Source: Diplosphaera chodatii (lineage: Eukaryota; Chlorophyta; Trebouxiophyceae; Prasiolales; Stichococcaceae). Taken from it: a stretch of DNA of 64,000 nt. Every line of letters begins with the position of its first letter. Within the stretch, counting starts at the first letter, position 1. Where the stretch lies: positions 2,108,001 through 2,172,000 of the forward strand of contig JAALGY010000023.1 in assembly GCA_032358165.1 (NCBI GenBank), given 5' to 3'. This document shows, piece by piece, positions 35,508 to 46,000 of this stretch. Position numbers and translations under genes: made by a program. The notes below the pieces were generated by a model that saw only the letters and a list, made by a program, of their open reading frames with translations, was not told the origin of the DNA and searched no databases.

Positions 35508-36320
35508 ATGCATGTGCAGCTGGCTATTGCGATGGTGCTGACCTTGGTAGTCGGGGGCTCTGCAGTGAGCCTGGGGACCGAGCTCACCTGCGACGGTGTG
35601 CAAGCACACGAGTTTCGTGTTCGTGATCTACACAGGGTGCAACACTGTGGATGTTGCGTATGCAAAACAGGTCCACCTGCTTCATCGACTGACCTGCGGT
35701 GCATGTGAGCGCAGACTGTCACGTCATCACAGATTTTCTGCAGAAAGCTCTGCAACATGAGACACGGCGGACTGAACATGAGCTAGCGGGCGATATCAGG
35801 TGAGCGTGCAGGCATGGCGGCCCAGCTGCCTCTCCAGCATGCGTCTGCACAGCTGGCGGTGATATATGATGTGGCGTGCAGGCCACGCAGGAGGATGCAG
35901 CACCCTCGCAGCGAGACAGACATATTCAGAGCCATTGACAGCGTCTGCCAGGAGGTGTGCAGTGATGGTGCTGTTCAGGCAGGAAGTGCTTTTGGGCAGG
36001 GGCCCAACCACTATGCTGGGCACGAGTGCAACTGAGTTCAGCTGCAGGTTATGGCCGCGTCGCCTCACGAAGCCGGTTGGTTCAAGCGGCCTTGTCAAGC
36101 ACTTATGCAACAACACCGCAGGTGAAGTGTGGCACGCTTGCGTTGCAATGTGACCTGGTCCCTCTAGAGATATTGGCTGCTGAGGACGGTGGTCTGCTCT
36201 TGCAGTGCGCTGGAGAACAGCATCTATCAGCATGGCATCGAAAACCTGCGGCGCGTGTTCTGCAATGAGCTGACAGATCTGTGCCGGATGCACGACCTGC
36301 ACGACCATGGCGAGCTGTGA
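35508..36320 (+). CDS. Small secreted canopy-like (saposin/DUF3456-type) protein, putative ER resident
   Basis: Six short exons join with GT-AG ends and consistent phase: 35508-35595, 35636-35698, 35733-35799, 35882-35954, 36048-36121, 36206-36320. This gives 159 residues. A signal peptide (MHVQLAIAMVLTLVVGGSA) is followed by LTCDGC, a CxxC, then helices with further cysteines: FRAIDSVCQE, KRPCQALM, RRVFCNELTDLC. The spacing and the SETDIFRAIDSVC block resemble canopy/MSAP-type proteins, ER chaperone co-factors with a saposin-like fold. The chain ends HDLHDHGEL; HGEL is close to the HDEL retrieval signal. An ER-lumen location is therefore likely. Family membership is an inference from cysteine pattern and short motifs, since overall identity to canopy proteins looks low. 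Confidence 0.6.
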
Positions 36321-36408
36321 CCAAGCCAGCTTCAAGACACCCACAAGACCTTTGCCCCAGCCACCACGGGTGTCTCTTGCTGCCACTCGATGCGCCAGGC
36401 TGCGGCAA

Positions 36409-38980
36409 TCAGAACAGTTGGCTCTTCTTGTGGCCGTGGCTCTGCGTGAAGGCCGGCTGTGCCTGCAGCAGGTGCGCCGCCATGTTGGCTTCGTAAGCTG
36501 CGGCGCGTTGCCTAGCTAATGTATCCTGATCTAGATCCTGCTGCCGTGCCTGCTCAGCTGCCATGTGCTTGGCGTCTATCTGAGCCTGCACAGCACGCCA
36601 AGCGGCTGAGTGTCAAACTGATGTGTCGTATGTGGTCAGTGTGACCCTTTTGGCGTGCTTGCAGGTCCAGCAGCTGCCATCAGAGCCAAGCAAGAGTGGC
36701 GACAGCCTGCTGAAGTTGGCCACTGACCTGGACGGCGGCCCAATGTTGCCTGTCCTGGTCGCATACACGAGCCTTGCGCTTTGCAGCCGCCTGCGCAGCC
36801 TGAGAGTCGCGCTGCGCCATCTCCTCGGCCTGTTGGGCCTCACGCCGCGCTTGCTCGGCCCTGGGCATTCAGACCCTCAGTGGCACGACCATCACTGATT
36901 GTGCCATGTACTACGTTATGCTCAGACTGCTGCCTGGACTACATCAGATCGGATGTGAGACTATGGGCACAGCTTATATGCGTATGTTGCCTTGGTGCAC
37001 CTGTCTCGCGCATGCAGTCCGATTTGCATCTGCTGGAAAGACTGAACCTCCTTTGCAAGCCTGCGCTGGGCGGCAGTGCTGTTGTCGTTTGCCTGGCGCT
37101 GCGCCTGCTGCTGGTGCCGAGCCTGTTCCATCAGCGTATCACGTGTTTCCTTGCCTGCTGCTTCCTGTCTTGCCAGCTGCTCCTCCAGCTGTAGCCTGTG
37201 CACAGCATCTTGTAGTGTAACAGCAGTGCCTTTGGGTTCAATGCGGGTTTGCCATCCCGATGCGCCTGTGCAGTAAACCCAAGCCGCAAACCCAGCTGCA
37301 GGCCATGTGCAGCGGCATTCGTCCAGCTCAAGTCATGCTGTCATCGGCACAGGTCACCAGGGCACATACCTATATGCCACGTCCTGCTGATGTGAGCGCA
37401 GCTTGGCGTGCTGCTCTGCAGCATCCTGCTCCCGCTCCCGATCCAGCGTCGCAGCCAGCTCCTTGCTGTCCGCTTCACGCTCCTGGGCTACCTGTGCAGC
37501 GAGCTCTGCACGCCGCTGCCTGCAGAGTTTAGCCAGATGCACGCGTTTGCGCAGAGCGCTCCTGTGCAACATCTATGGTGGCCACAGGACGCGGGGGAGG
37601 GCATGTCACCGTTCTTGTGCCATGGCATCAGCCATGTGGTCTGCCTTCAGTCTCTGTAGCTCCCAGACCTCATGCTGCTGTGCTCTCTGATCAGCATCCC
37701 ATTGACGCCGTGTTTCTGCAATGTCCTGCAACAGTAGTATCAACAAACGAGTTCACGATCATGTCATACTTGGGCACAGGTGGCCCCAATAAGGCGACCA
37801 GGATGTACTCAACGAAAGTACAATAGTCACCTTGGCTCTCAATTGATGTTGCTGTGCACGAGTTGCCTCATGTTGCTGCATCTCCTGCTCCAGACACTGA
37901 GCATGCTCGGCTGCCTTTGCAGTCCTGTGGACCCGCTCATGCACTTGCCTGCCATTCAACAGCAAGTCGCTTGATACCGCTCAATGCAGTCACCTCACAT
38001 GCAAAGTGTCGTGAAGTAGTGCTGGGATCCTGCATGCGAGACGGTAGGCTGAGGAAAGCGACACACCACATGTGTTGTTGTTCGACCACCCTCGCCTCTG
38101 CTTCGCAGAATTGCTGTGCTTCAGCGGCCTGGCGCATCCTAGTCGCCCTTGCATCTGCCCTCTGCATGATGCGTCATATGCTCACAAAGACACTCATGAC
38201 CAGACAAATGGGCACAGGTGAGCCATGCCTGCTGCGATTGCGAGACAGCTGGGGCACCTGTTGGTCTTGCGCAGCGAGCACAGCGCGCCTTTGCTGCAGT
38301 TCGTTGAGATCCCGGGCAACCTCCGAGTCCCTAATGTAGCGCTGTTGTTCCCTTTCATCTGCCATCTACGGGTACAACCAAGTGGATTTGTGGTATTGAC
38401 ATCACTTCCTTGAGCTACAAAGTCCCTTGCTGATTTACCATTCAGCGTTGTGCTGCTGCTGGGTAGACAAGCAAATACTTGCATGCTGCCATCACGACCA
38501 ACCTGTGCACGAAGCCCCTCCCGTGCAACAGCATGCTGCCGTGCCTGCTCCAGCATGCTCTGCCGTCTGATTGCGAGGTCTGCTGTCGCAGGCACCTGTA
38601 AGCTTGCCCGCAGCAGCGCCTCCTCAGCTGACAGCTTGTCAGCAAGTGCTTGGCGGCGGTCCTCCAGGTCATCAGCGATGCTGCACTCTATCGTGCGCGA
38701 TATATGACGGTCTGCCGCTGCCAGCTGAGCCTTGACCCTGCTATTGTTTTCCCAGGTTGCCTCGCCCCGCAGGCGCTGGTCCATCTGCAGTATGTGCACT
38801 GTCGCTTCTCGCAGGTGTCTACCAGGAGACAGCTGATGTTCGCAGCGCGACAGTTGCTTTGGATGACGGCAACACGTGTCGACATACTTTCACCTTCACG
38901 TCCTGTTGCCGTTGCGTCGCCAGGAAGTCCTGCTGCTGCTGACGAATCTCGCGACCCCGGCGCATCTGATACGTCGTCAT
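36409..38980 (-). CDS. CFAP53: Cilia- and flagella-associated protein 53 (CCDC11), TPH-domain coiled coil
   Basis: A multi-exon gene encodes a nearly continuous coiled coil with no membrane or signal segments. The N-terminus MTTYQMRRGREIRQQQQDF (ATG 38980; an upstream exon is possible) leads to WENNSRVKAQLAAADRHI, then DLEDRRQALADKLSAEEALL (38750-38600). The latter matches the conserved CFAP53 block that in humans reads similarly around EERRNKLRELLALEENE. Gln/Glu/Arg-rich helices follow, including RRAELAAQVAQEREADSKEL and RQANDNSTAAQRRLAKEVQ. The terminal exon contains LARQRAAAYEANMAAHLL, like the end of CFAP53, and stops at 36409. CFAP53 is a microtubule inner protein of axonemal doublets. 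The stop lies 89 bp from that of the convergent canopy-like gene. A related TPH-domain protein such as MNS1 is the main alternative. Confidence 0.7.
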
Positions 38981-39496
38981 TGCAGACGGTTCTTCTTGGT
39001 TAAAATCAATTAGGCACTGATCACGGCTCAGCTGCAACACAATTCCTATGCATACTCACGCAGTTGCACTTGTACACCCCATACGACAGAATCCACTATC
39101 GCGCCACTGACCCAGCACCTCATCCGGATCTTGCAGCAGAAACACTTCATACAACGTGCAACGCCTGACGCGCTACTCGATACCTGATTTCCGAGATCGA
39201 TCGAGGATGCCGAAGCGCGCAACCAAACTTCATGCCGCACGTGTTTTTTGGGACGCTAGACTCTCGCTGGGGAAATATTCCCACCACCGCCGAAGTCGAT
39301 GCCGCGCAGTGGTTGCCACTGTTGTGAAGGCTCAAACTGTTTGCGGACGACGTGCCGGTTGCCTCCTCTTGCAGCAGTACCAACAGTGATCATCCCCCGG
39401 CCTTCGCAGATCACGTTGCAAGAGTTGCTACTTCACCGAAGATCGAGAGCAACCCCAGTTCTGCAGCTTGGTCCTGCTCAGCTTGGTCAGGTGGCC
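38981..39496. other. Divergent promoter region, CFAP53 (-) / COX5C (+)
   Basis: It may include a first CFAP53 exon near 39040 or beyond, because a TTGCAG acceptor precedes an open frame reading LSRDQCLIDFNQEE upstream of the chosen ATG. Otherwise I see no gene. Confidence 0.4.
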
Positions 39497-39724
39497 ATGG
39501 CGACCACGGCCGGCAAGGCGGTCCAGGCGGTCAAGCAGTTCACGACGACTGGCAATGCAAGCAGGGTGTCGGTGACAAAGGAGATCACCATTGGGCTGAC
39601 ATTGGGCATCGGCGCCGGGCTCATGTGGAAGAGCTGGCACTGGAACGAGAAGCGGAAGCTGTCGGAGTACTATGATGCGCTGCAGGCAATCAATGCGCAG
39701 AAAGCTTCAGAAAGCAGCGAATGA
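39497..39724 (+). CDS. COX5C: Cytochrome c oxidase subunit 5C (plant-type)
   Basis: One exon encodes 75 residues. VTKEITIGLTLGIGAGLMWK then SWHWNEKRKLSEYYDAL is the COX5C signature: a Lys/Glu-led single transmembrane helix followed by HWNE-x-RK and a Tyr-rich amphipathic stretch. The protein is a small nuclear-encoded subunit of complex IV in the inner mitochondrial membrane. The N-terminus (MATTAGKAVQAVKQFT) is basic and lacks acidic residues, as in the plant subunit, which has no long cleaved presequence. Confidence 0.9.
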   Translation: MATTAGKAVQAVKQFTTTGNASRVSVTKEITIGLTLGIGAGLMWKSWHWNEKRKLSEYYDALQAINAQKASESSE

Positions 39725-39967
39725 GGGCCGGTCCTGACGAGGTGCGGATGGGCGCTGTGGGGAACGCGGCATCTCCTCACTGTTATCAATGGATCTCATG
39801 GTCACTCTTGACCGATTCATACGATGGTTCTGCAATCGAGCTGCGGTGGCCGCAGGCTAGGGTATTGGAGCATATGTATAGGTGTAGTGGTGGACTGCTT
39901 AACTGTAGTTCTAGCAACAGATGTTGTTCAGGCCCTCTGCCTTCCACGCCCCCAGCCACCTACTTGG

Positions 39968-42580
39968 TCAGTCAAAGTACACCTTGAATGAGCCCGCAAG
40001 CAGTCTCCGACTGGGCAGGTTGCCCGCGGCTGGTGCCAGACAGACCAGTGTTTGCTCCGCTAGCTCCACGTCCTTCACATACAGAAATCCTGCGATGTTT
40101 GAGGATACAAGCTGCGACTCCTCTGCGGCATGTGACACGGCCAACAGCGTGTGCAGCAGGTCCATCCCGATCGCGACAGGTGACACCCGGAGCGGGTCTG
40201 CCATTGACATTGCACCTGCGATAGGTATGCAGTGCCAGGTGCTGGTGGTGCCCAATTATGAGGCGTGGCTTGACGCGGTGCAATTGCCTGAAGCTGCAAC
40301 AGCAAGCAGCGGGTATGCACAGCAGCCATCATCCAGTTGCACAACCCACCAATGGGCAGTGCTGACGTGGGAGCACGTGGCCCACCGCCCACACGGAAAA
40401 CAGACACCTCGTCAAACTTGAGCCGCAGTACATGGGGGCTGAGCTCGCCATGGGGACCATAGAAATACTCACGCACCCGCTGCGTCCGTGCCTCCTGCCA
40501 GTCCATGATGTGCAGTTGGCAAGAGTTCTCAGCCAGCGGTCAATGTTAGAAGTTCTGGTCGTGTGCGGAAACATGCAGGAGGTCCAGGTGCATCACTTGG
40601 GTGAAGCACCTTGCGCAGCTGGGTTGGCCGCGTGACGACGCCGCCAGATTTGCTGAGCTTGACAACCCGCACATTGGGCTTGCCCTGAGCGTTCAGCAAA
40701 CATGCCATTCCTCGCCCATGTAGAATACCATCGTTACTAGCTTAGACACAGGTGGCTGCACTACATGTGAAGATCGAACTGGACACAGGCAAGCGCACCA
40801 TATCTGCAAGCGTGCTGCGCAGCTGATTGTACAATCTATCGTCCCCTAGGACCACTACTTTGTCAACCTGCACCGCACGATGACAGCTCCGACGGGGGTC
40901 TGGTGAGGTGATACGCCACCTACGACCAGGGGTTACCCTCATGCCCAGCAATTGCAGACAGCTACCTGCAGAGCCTGGATGGAGTGCAGCAGCAGGTCGT
41001 AACCTAGACCATCCACCCAGCCCATCGTGTTGATGATAAGCCCAGCTGCGTTGGCCTGCAAAGGTGCACAGCGCAAGGCAACTTCAAATCCTGTAAAATT
41101 ATATGACCACACAGAAAGACATTTGATACCACATGCGCACTTGTGTGCACTTACCTCCAGGCTGGCAGCTGCACGTGATTTGATCATGTCACCAATGTGT
41201 GTGACACACGATCTGTAGAGCGCCTGCAAGACGCACAGTGGGAGTCATGATGCACTGCACCATCACATGTTCTCCAGGTATGAATATAGGTCTGGCACAT
41301 GCAGGGTGTGACTCACCTCGTTCTCTGACGGTGACACATGCCCGAAGTAGTAGACCAGCGGCACCTCCACAGCCAGGCCGTCCTCCACATCGATGGGCGC
41401 CTCGCAGGGCGTTGCGCAGATGGTGCCCGGAGGCGTCAGGCTGCCCTGCCCTGCAGCACCAGGACTGCGCCATTGCATCAGTCGAGCCCGTCTGCGCTCG
41501 TGTTGTGCCTGGGCAAGAGTACAGCCTTGCACCGTTGTGCTTAGGGAGTCGTAGTCAGCACCTATGTCAAGGTCGATGAGGACGGGCGTGCTGTGCTGCC
41601 TGACAGCATAATTCGTCAGGATCTTGCACAGCGTGCTCTTTCCCGAGTCTGTGGGGCCGACCACCTGCCAGGGCGCATCAACAGGCATCAGCATGCTCAT
41701 GTACCTTCCAGCTGCTACCGAAAGATGCAGACATGGCATCCAGGATCACAGCCTGTAGGGCATGGCACGGCAGGTACCATGAGGCGTGGGCCCTGCGTGC
41801 CGCTGACAAGTGCCTGTTGCCGCTCCTGCTGGAGTGCGTGGTGCGCATTGAGGTACAGATGCATGGGCGTCTCATCTGCCTCGTATCTGCAGGAAACATG
41901 AGGTGACCTTGAAGTGCGGGACATGCGTCTGGCCTGCCCAGCGTCCTCGCCAATGGGAGCCCATGCTGCCAAACACCATCTTTGTCGTGCACATGCTGTA
42001 CGTTTGGTGCTTGTCTGCTCACATGAGATCTGTTGCTGCTGCAATGGGATAATCCTCCGTAAACACATCCACAGTGCAGCCTGTCCAGGTGAACACCTGC
42101 GTGACGCAATGCGATCAGTATGGCCAGGGACCATCAATACATACTCAGCTCCTAGCGTAATGGCTGCTATCTTCGCTGCCAGATCGCCCTCAATTTAGCT
42201 GTCTCACCGCAACTTTCTGGCCCCGCAGCGCAACTGGCTGCCCTGGCAGTAGCGATGTGCCAAACACCTCTGCCTCCCCAGACACCAGCTGCAGCACCCA
42301 TTTACGTGACATGCCTGCTGCGTTGGAGGACCTTGCTGAAGAACATCAGATGCACCTTCACATGCTCGTGCACAGGCGTGTTGCGAGGCGCACCATGATG
42401 GCAACGACATGATCCGGCCGGACCTCGATGCGCAGCTCACACTCCTGTTGCACCCAAGGAGCAAGTATCTTGTTGTGTGCTGACAGCTTGATGGAATGGC
42501 ACGGCATGCAAGCGCAACCGCACCCGCTGCAGCTCGTATGTGCGGCGGTCGCTGGTGTCTGATGGCTCTGCGAGCTCCAT
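39968..42580 (-). CDS. CLP1: Polyribonucleotide 5'-hydroxyl-kinase CLP1
   Basis: A multi-exon gene encodes CLP1, a factor of pre-mRNA 3'-end cleavage and of tRNA splicing. The N-terminal part RRTYELQR|ECELRIEVRPDHVV joins in phase across an intron and matches the eukaryotic start. LVSGEAEVFGTSLL, LRGQKVAVFTWTGCTVDVF and ADETPMHLYLNAHHALQQ follow. The P-loop VGPTDSGKSTLCKILTNYA lies near 41660, then VLIDLDIG and VEVPLVYYFGHVSPSENEV. NAAGLIINTMGWVDGLGYDLLLH and KVVVLGDDRLYNQL complete the kinase core. The C-terminal domain includes RVREYFYGPHGELSPH and IAGFLYVKDVELAEQTLVCL, ending GSFKVYFD at 39968. I chose ATG 42580 by homology, but the frame stays open upstream (see findings). Confidence 0.92.
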
Positions 42581-43042
42581 CGCAGCCGTCGGGTTGTGCA
42601 AGCTGAACGGAATGCCTTCAAGTTCTACCAGCACCCTGATTAGCACCCGGAGGTCGGATTCATCGCCGTTCACACGCGGCGGCGCTGGGATGTGCACCTG
42701 CCAGGCGGCCTCTGCATGACACACGGCGCAGGCGGAGGCCCTACATGCACTATAGATCCCGAGACACGAGCTCACAAACAGTTTTGCACCCAAGAGCCGT
42801 AGGGCCTCAGGCGCGCGTCAGCACATTCTTTCATTGCTGGATCTCCCATCTCGAGATCCTGCCAAGATGGTGACAGCGCGGTGCCGGCCCCTCCTCGTTC
42901 CGTCAAATGTCCTGCAAGCCATCTAATATCTGATTCAAGTTGACAATATGGCGTCGGATCACTATTTGGGGCGCCGATGGCCTGTCGTGCAAGCTGAGAT
43001 GGTTTGAATGATCTAACAAATTGGGACGGCAGGCTGTTTAGC
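42581..43042 (-). other. Possible upstream coding extension of CLP1 or small separate gene
   Basis: On the minus strand a frame from ATG 43044 (MLNSLPSQFVRSFKPSQLAR) reads 90 codons to a stop at 42772. A splice at TCTTGG|GTGCAA to the CAG before 42700 would join it in phase to the open stretch that runs into the CLP1 ATG (VHIPAPPRVNGDESDLRVL, then VELEGIPFSLHNPTAA). The first residues resemble a mitochondrial presequence. No family is recognised. It could be 5' UTR that happens to be open. Confidence 0.3.
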
Positions 43043-46000
43043 ATGGCCGTCAGTTTGGGGTGTACGTTCGCTCAGGGGCACGGTGTGCACCTGAATCACG
43101 CCTGTTGGCTGCGCGACCCACGGACACGAGGCATCCAAGGGTCCGCACCCTGGCGCATCCTGCACCAGCATGCAGCCAAGTCCCCTGCTTTCGGGGGGTC
43201 CCACCGCTGCAGCAGTGCAGCCCTGAGCGGCGCAGAACCCACACGTATCAGCAACCTGCGCGTGGAGAGCCGAGGGTTGACATTCACCCTGCCGGTGGAT
43301 CATGCGCAGGTACAGCCTGTGGCGCAGCATTCAAAAATGAATTGATCGATGGGTGGCATGGGCTCGCTTGTGCGGCGACATGTGGCACAGAGTAACTCAC
43401 CTTGCGGATACTGCTCTCCTCTGAACGCTGATTGCACTAACGTGCGCCCGGCAGCTGCTCGGCCTGCGGGGACGCGAGGCGTGGCTCGACAGCCAGGTCA
43501 ACATGGTGTACTCAGAGTTGGCGAACGCCAAGCTGGAGGAGGACTACAGCGAGCGAGCCGCCGCTGGCCGCAGGCAGCTACTCAATGAGGTGCATGGGGA
43601 GCCGCGTGGACCTTGATCACCTGCCAGCATTGGTAGCTGTCACTCTTTGTGATGCGACATGCAAGGCAGTCCAGCAGTTGCACTTGCTCAGCACTGTGCT
43701 GTGCCGTGACAGGCACGGGCAGCATTGATGAGCTCCCGACCGGGGCGCCCACTGTACGGCTCGGGCGTGGCGCCCAAGGCCCTGACCGTAGCCTGGGATG
43801 CCCTGCCCGGGGCGCTGTGCCTGCTGCGCGAGGTGCGCCAGCAACCTTCCAACGAGAGGCGCACTGCCGTGATGTGCCTGGTCAACTGCATGACAGTCTG
43901 GTCGCAACTGGAATCTACAATCTGGTCGCGTGTGTCGACGCCAGGATGTCGGTGCACTGACGACCATCGAAGCTCAATCACAGCACACTCACAGTCGGCT
44001 CATCACCCCGCCTGACAGGTGGGCGAACTGGAGGCTGTGCTGGAGCTGGGCGGCCGGGTGCTGGACACATGGGAGTCGCGGTCGCTGCGGCGCGACATCC
44101 TGCTGTCCATGGCGCTGGCGCACTGCAACCTCGCCACCCGCGCGCTCGAGCGCGACACCTCGGTGGGCCGATGGTGCACCGTCTGCATTGCAGAAGCGGG
44201 CGCCTGCATGTGGTGTCGCGCCTGCATGTGGCATCGCGGCGCCCTGAGAGTCATCATAGTTGGCAGGCAACCAGCCTATACGATTGCACGCCTCCGCCTG
44301 CTGGTGTGTCAAAGAGGACAAGGTTGCCGATGTTGGTTGCGCCCGACTGTCGTGCGCGCAGGCGCTCGCCTCGGCGCGGCTGGAGGCGGCGGCGGAGCTG
44401 CTGGGGTCGGCAGGCGGCGAGCCGCTGGCGCCCAAGCTGCAGGCCAACATCCGCAGCGCGCTGGTCGACCTGCGCCCCGCCTGCGTGCTGGACCAGCTCA
44501 TCGTACAGCACTCCCTATCTTCGTCACGGTCATGATAACAGAAGCTGCTGACTATACTGCTGTTCCCTTGCGCGTCGTCTGCCGCCGTGCAGAAGCCTGC
44601 TAGTAGAGTGTAAACCGTGACCACACCTCTTGCTGCAGATGCCGCTGGAGGAGAAGTACAGCGGGGTGCGGGGGCAGGCGCTGGCGCCGCTGCGCTACAT
44701 GCTGCTGGACACCCCGCCAGGTGTGGACAGTGCTCACAGATCGGCGCCCTGCAGGCGCTTGCGACGCGGCCGTACTGAATGCTGCACACTGGTGCCCACC
44801 TGCAAACATTGCTCCACCTGACCGCCAGAGGCGCGGCCCATGGTGGACGCAAGCTTCGCCCTCACAGCCCTGGAGCGGCTCACGGCAGAGGAGACAGCGG
44901 AGCTGTGCGACTGGGCGGCGGTCGCCTCCGCCCGCCGCGCCAACAGCAGCGTGTGGTGAGCGCTGCGTGTGATAGACGCCAACATGTGGCGGTGTCACTT
45001 GTGGTTCATGAATCACATGTGCCACCATGTTCGGGCTTCTGTAGCGTAAATGCCTCATCACACATGCAGGGCCACGCCAGAGGTGCTGCAGAAGGCAGCC
45101 AAGGCGCTGGTGGTGGCGGGATTCAGCGCGGGGAAACCCAGCCTGGTCCAGGCAGCCCGTGTTGTGTACAGGCGCCTCCACCGCTCGCAGGCAGGGACCA
45201 CAACCTGTCTCATGGCATTCCGGGGTTCCACGTGTTTGCAAGCATATCGTGGGCAATGTGCGCCGCTGACTTTCTGCAGCTGTGGCTGCAGAAAGTAAAA
45301 CATGATCTGTGGTGTGAATGCTTCCCGTCAGGCCAACGTGGCGGCTGAGCTGGTGGTGTGCCACGTGCTGCTGGGTGCCGCCGGGGCAGCTGAGCGGTTG
45401 CTGCATCGTGAGCGGGACGAGGGCTTCGCGGTGTGGCTGCCCACCGGCCACAAGGTGCCTGTCAGCTGCAGGCTTTTACATGTGGCCCCATTGCATGTCA
45501 AGCGGCATGCGTTGCGTGTCTCGTGCACCTGTTGCATGGTTCACCTTTGCTCTCGGAGACTGCTTTGATGTGTGGCTGTTACACTTGATATGTCACGCTG
45601 GCCATGCCATGCTCATGCCACGATATGGCCAGGCACGGGAGCGCGGGTCTCCGTCTGCAGAGGTGCTCGCCTATGTGCGCGAGTTGTCTCCGGAAGGAGA
45701 CAAGGATCTGCTCCCTGGTCTGGTCCAGTTCACCGAGGGATGGCTCGAGAAGGTGCAGCACGCGTGATCAGTAAACCCAGCAGTCTCTGCTGCATCGCTT
45801 GCTGCTTGCCACGACTTGCTTTGCATTGACCGCACGCACTGTCCAGCACCCATTTCAGCTAGTACCACGCAACAGATTGCCAGTCTGCCTGCGCAGCTGG
45901 CATTCCCGCTCTTCCGGGGCTCAGAAAACTGCTCTGCAAGCCTCATCCCTTACTATCAGGTGAAGGAGGGTTTTAGTGTCCAGTCTCACGACACATCCTT

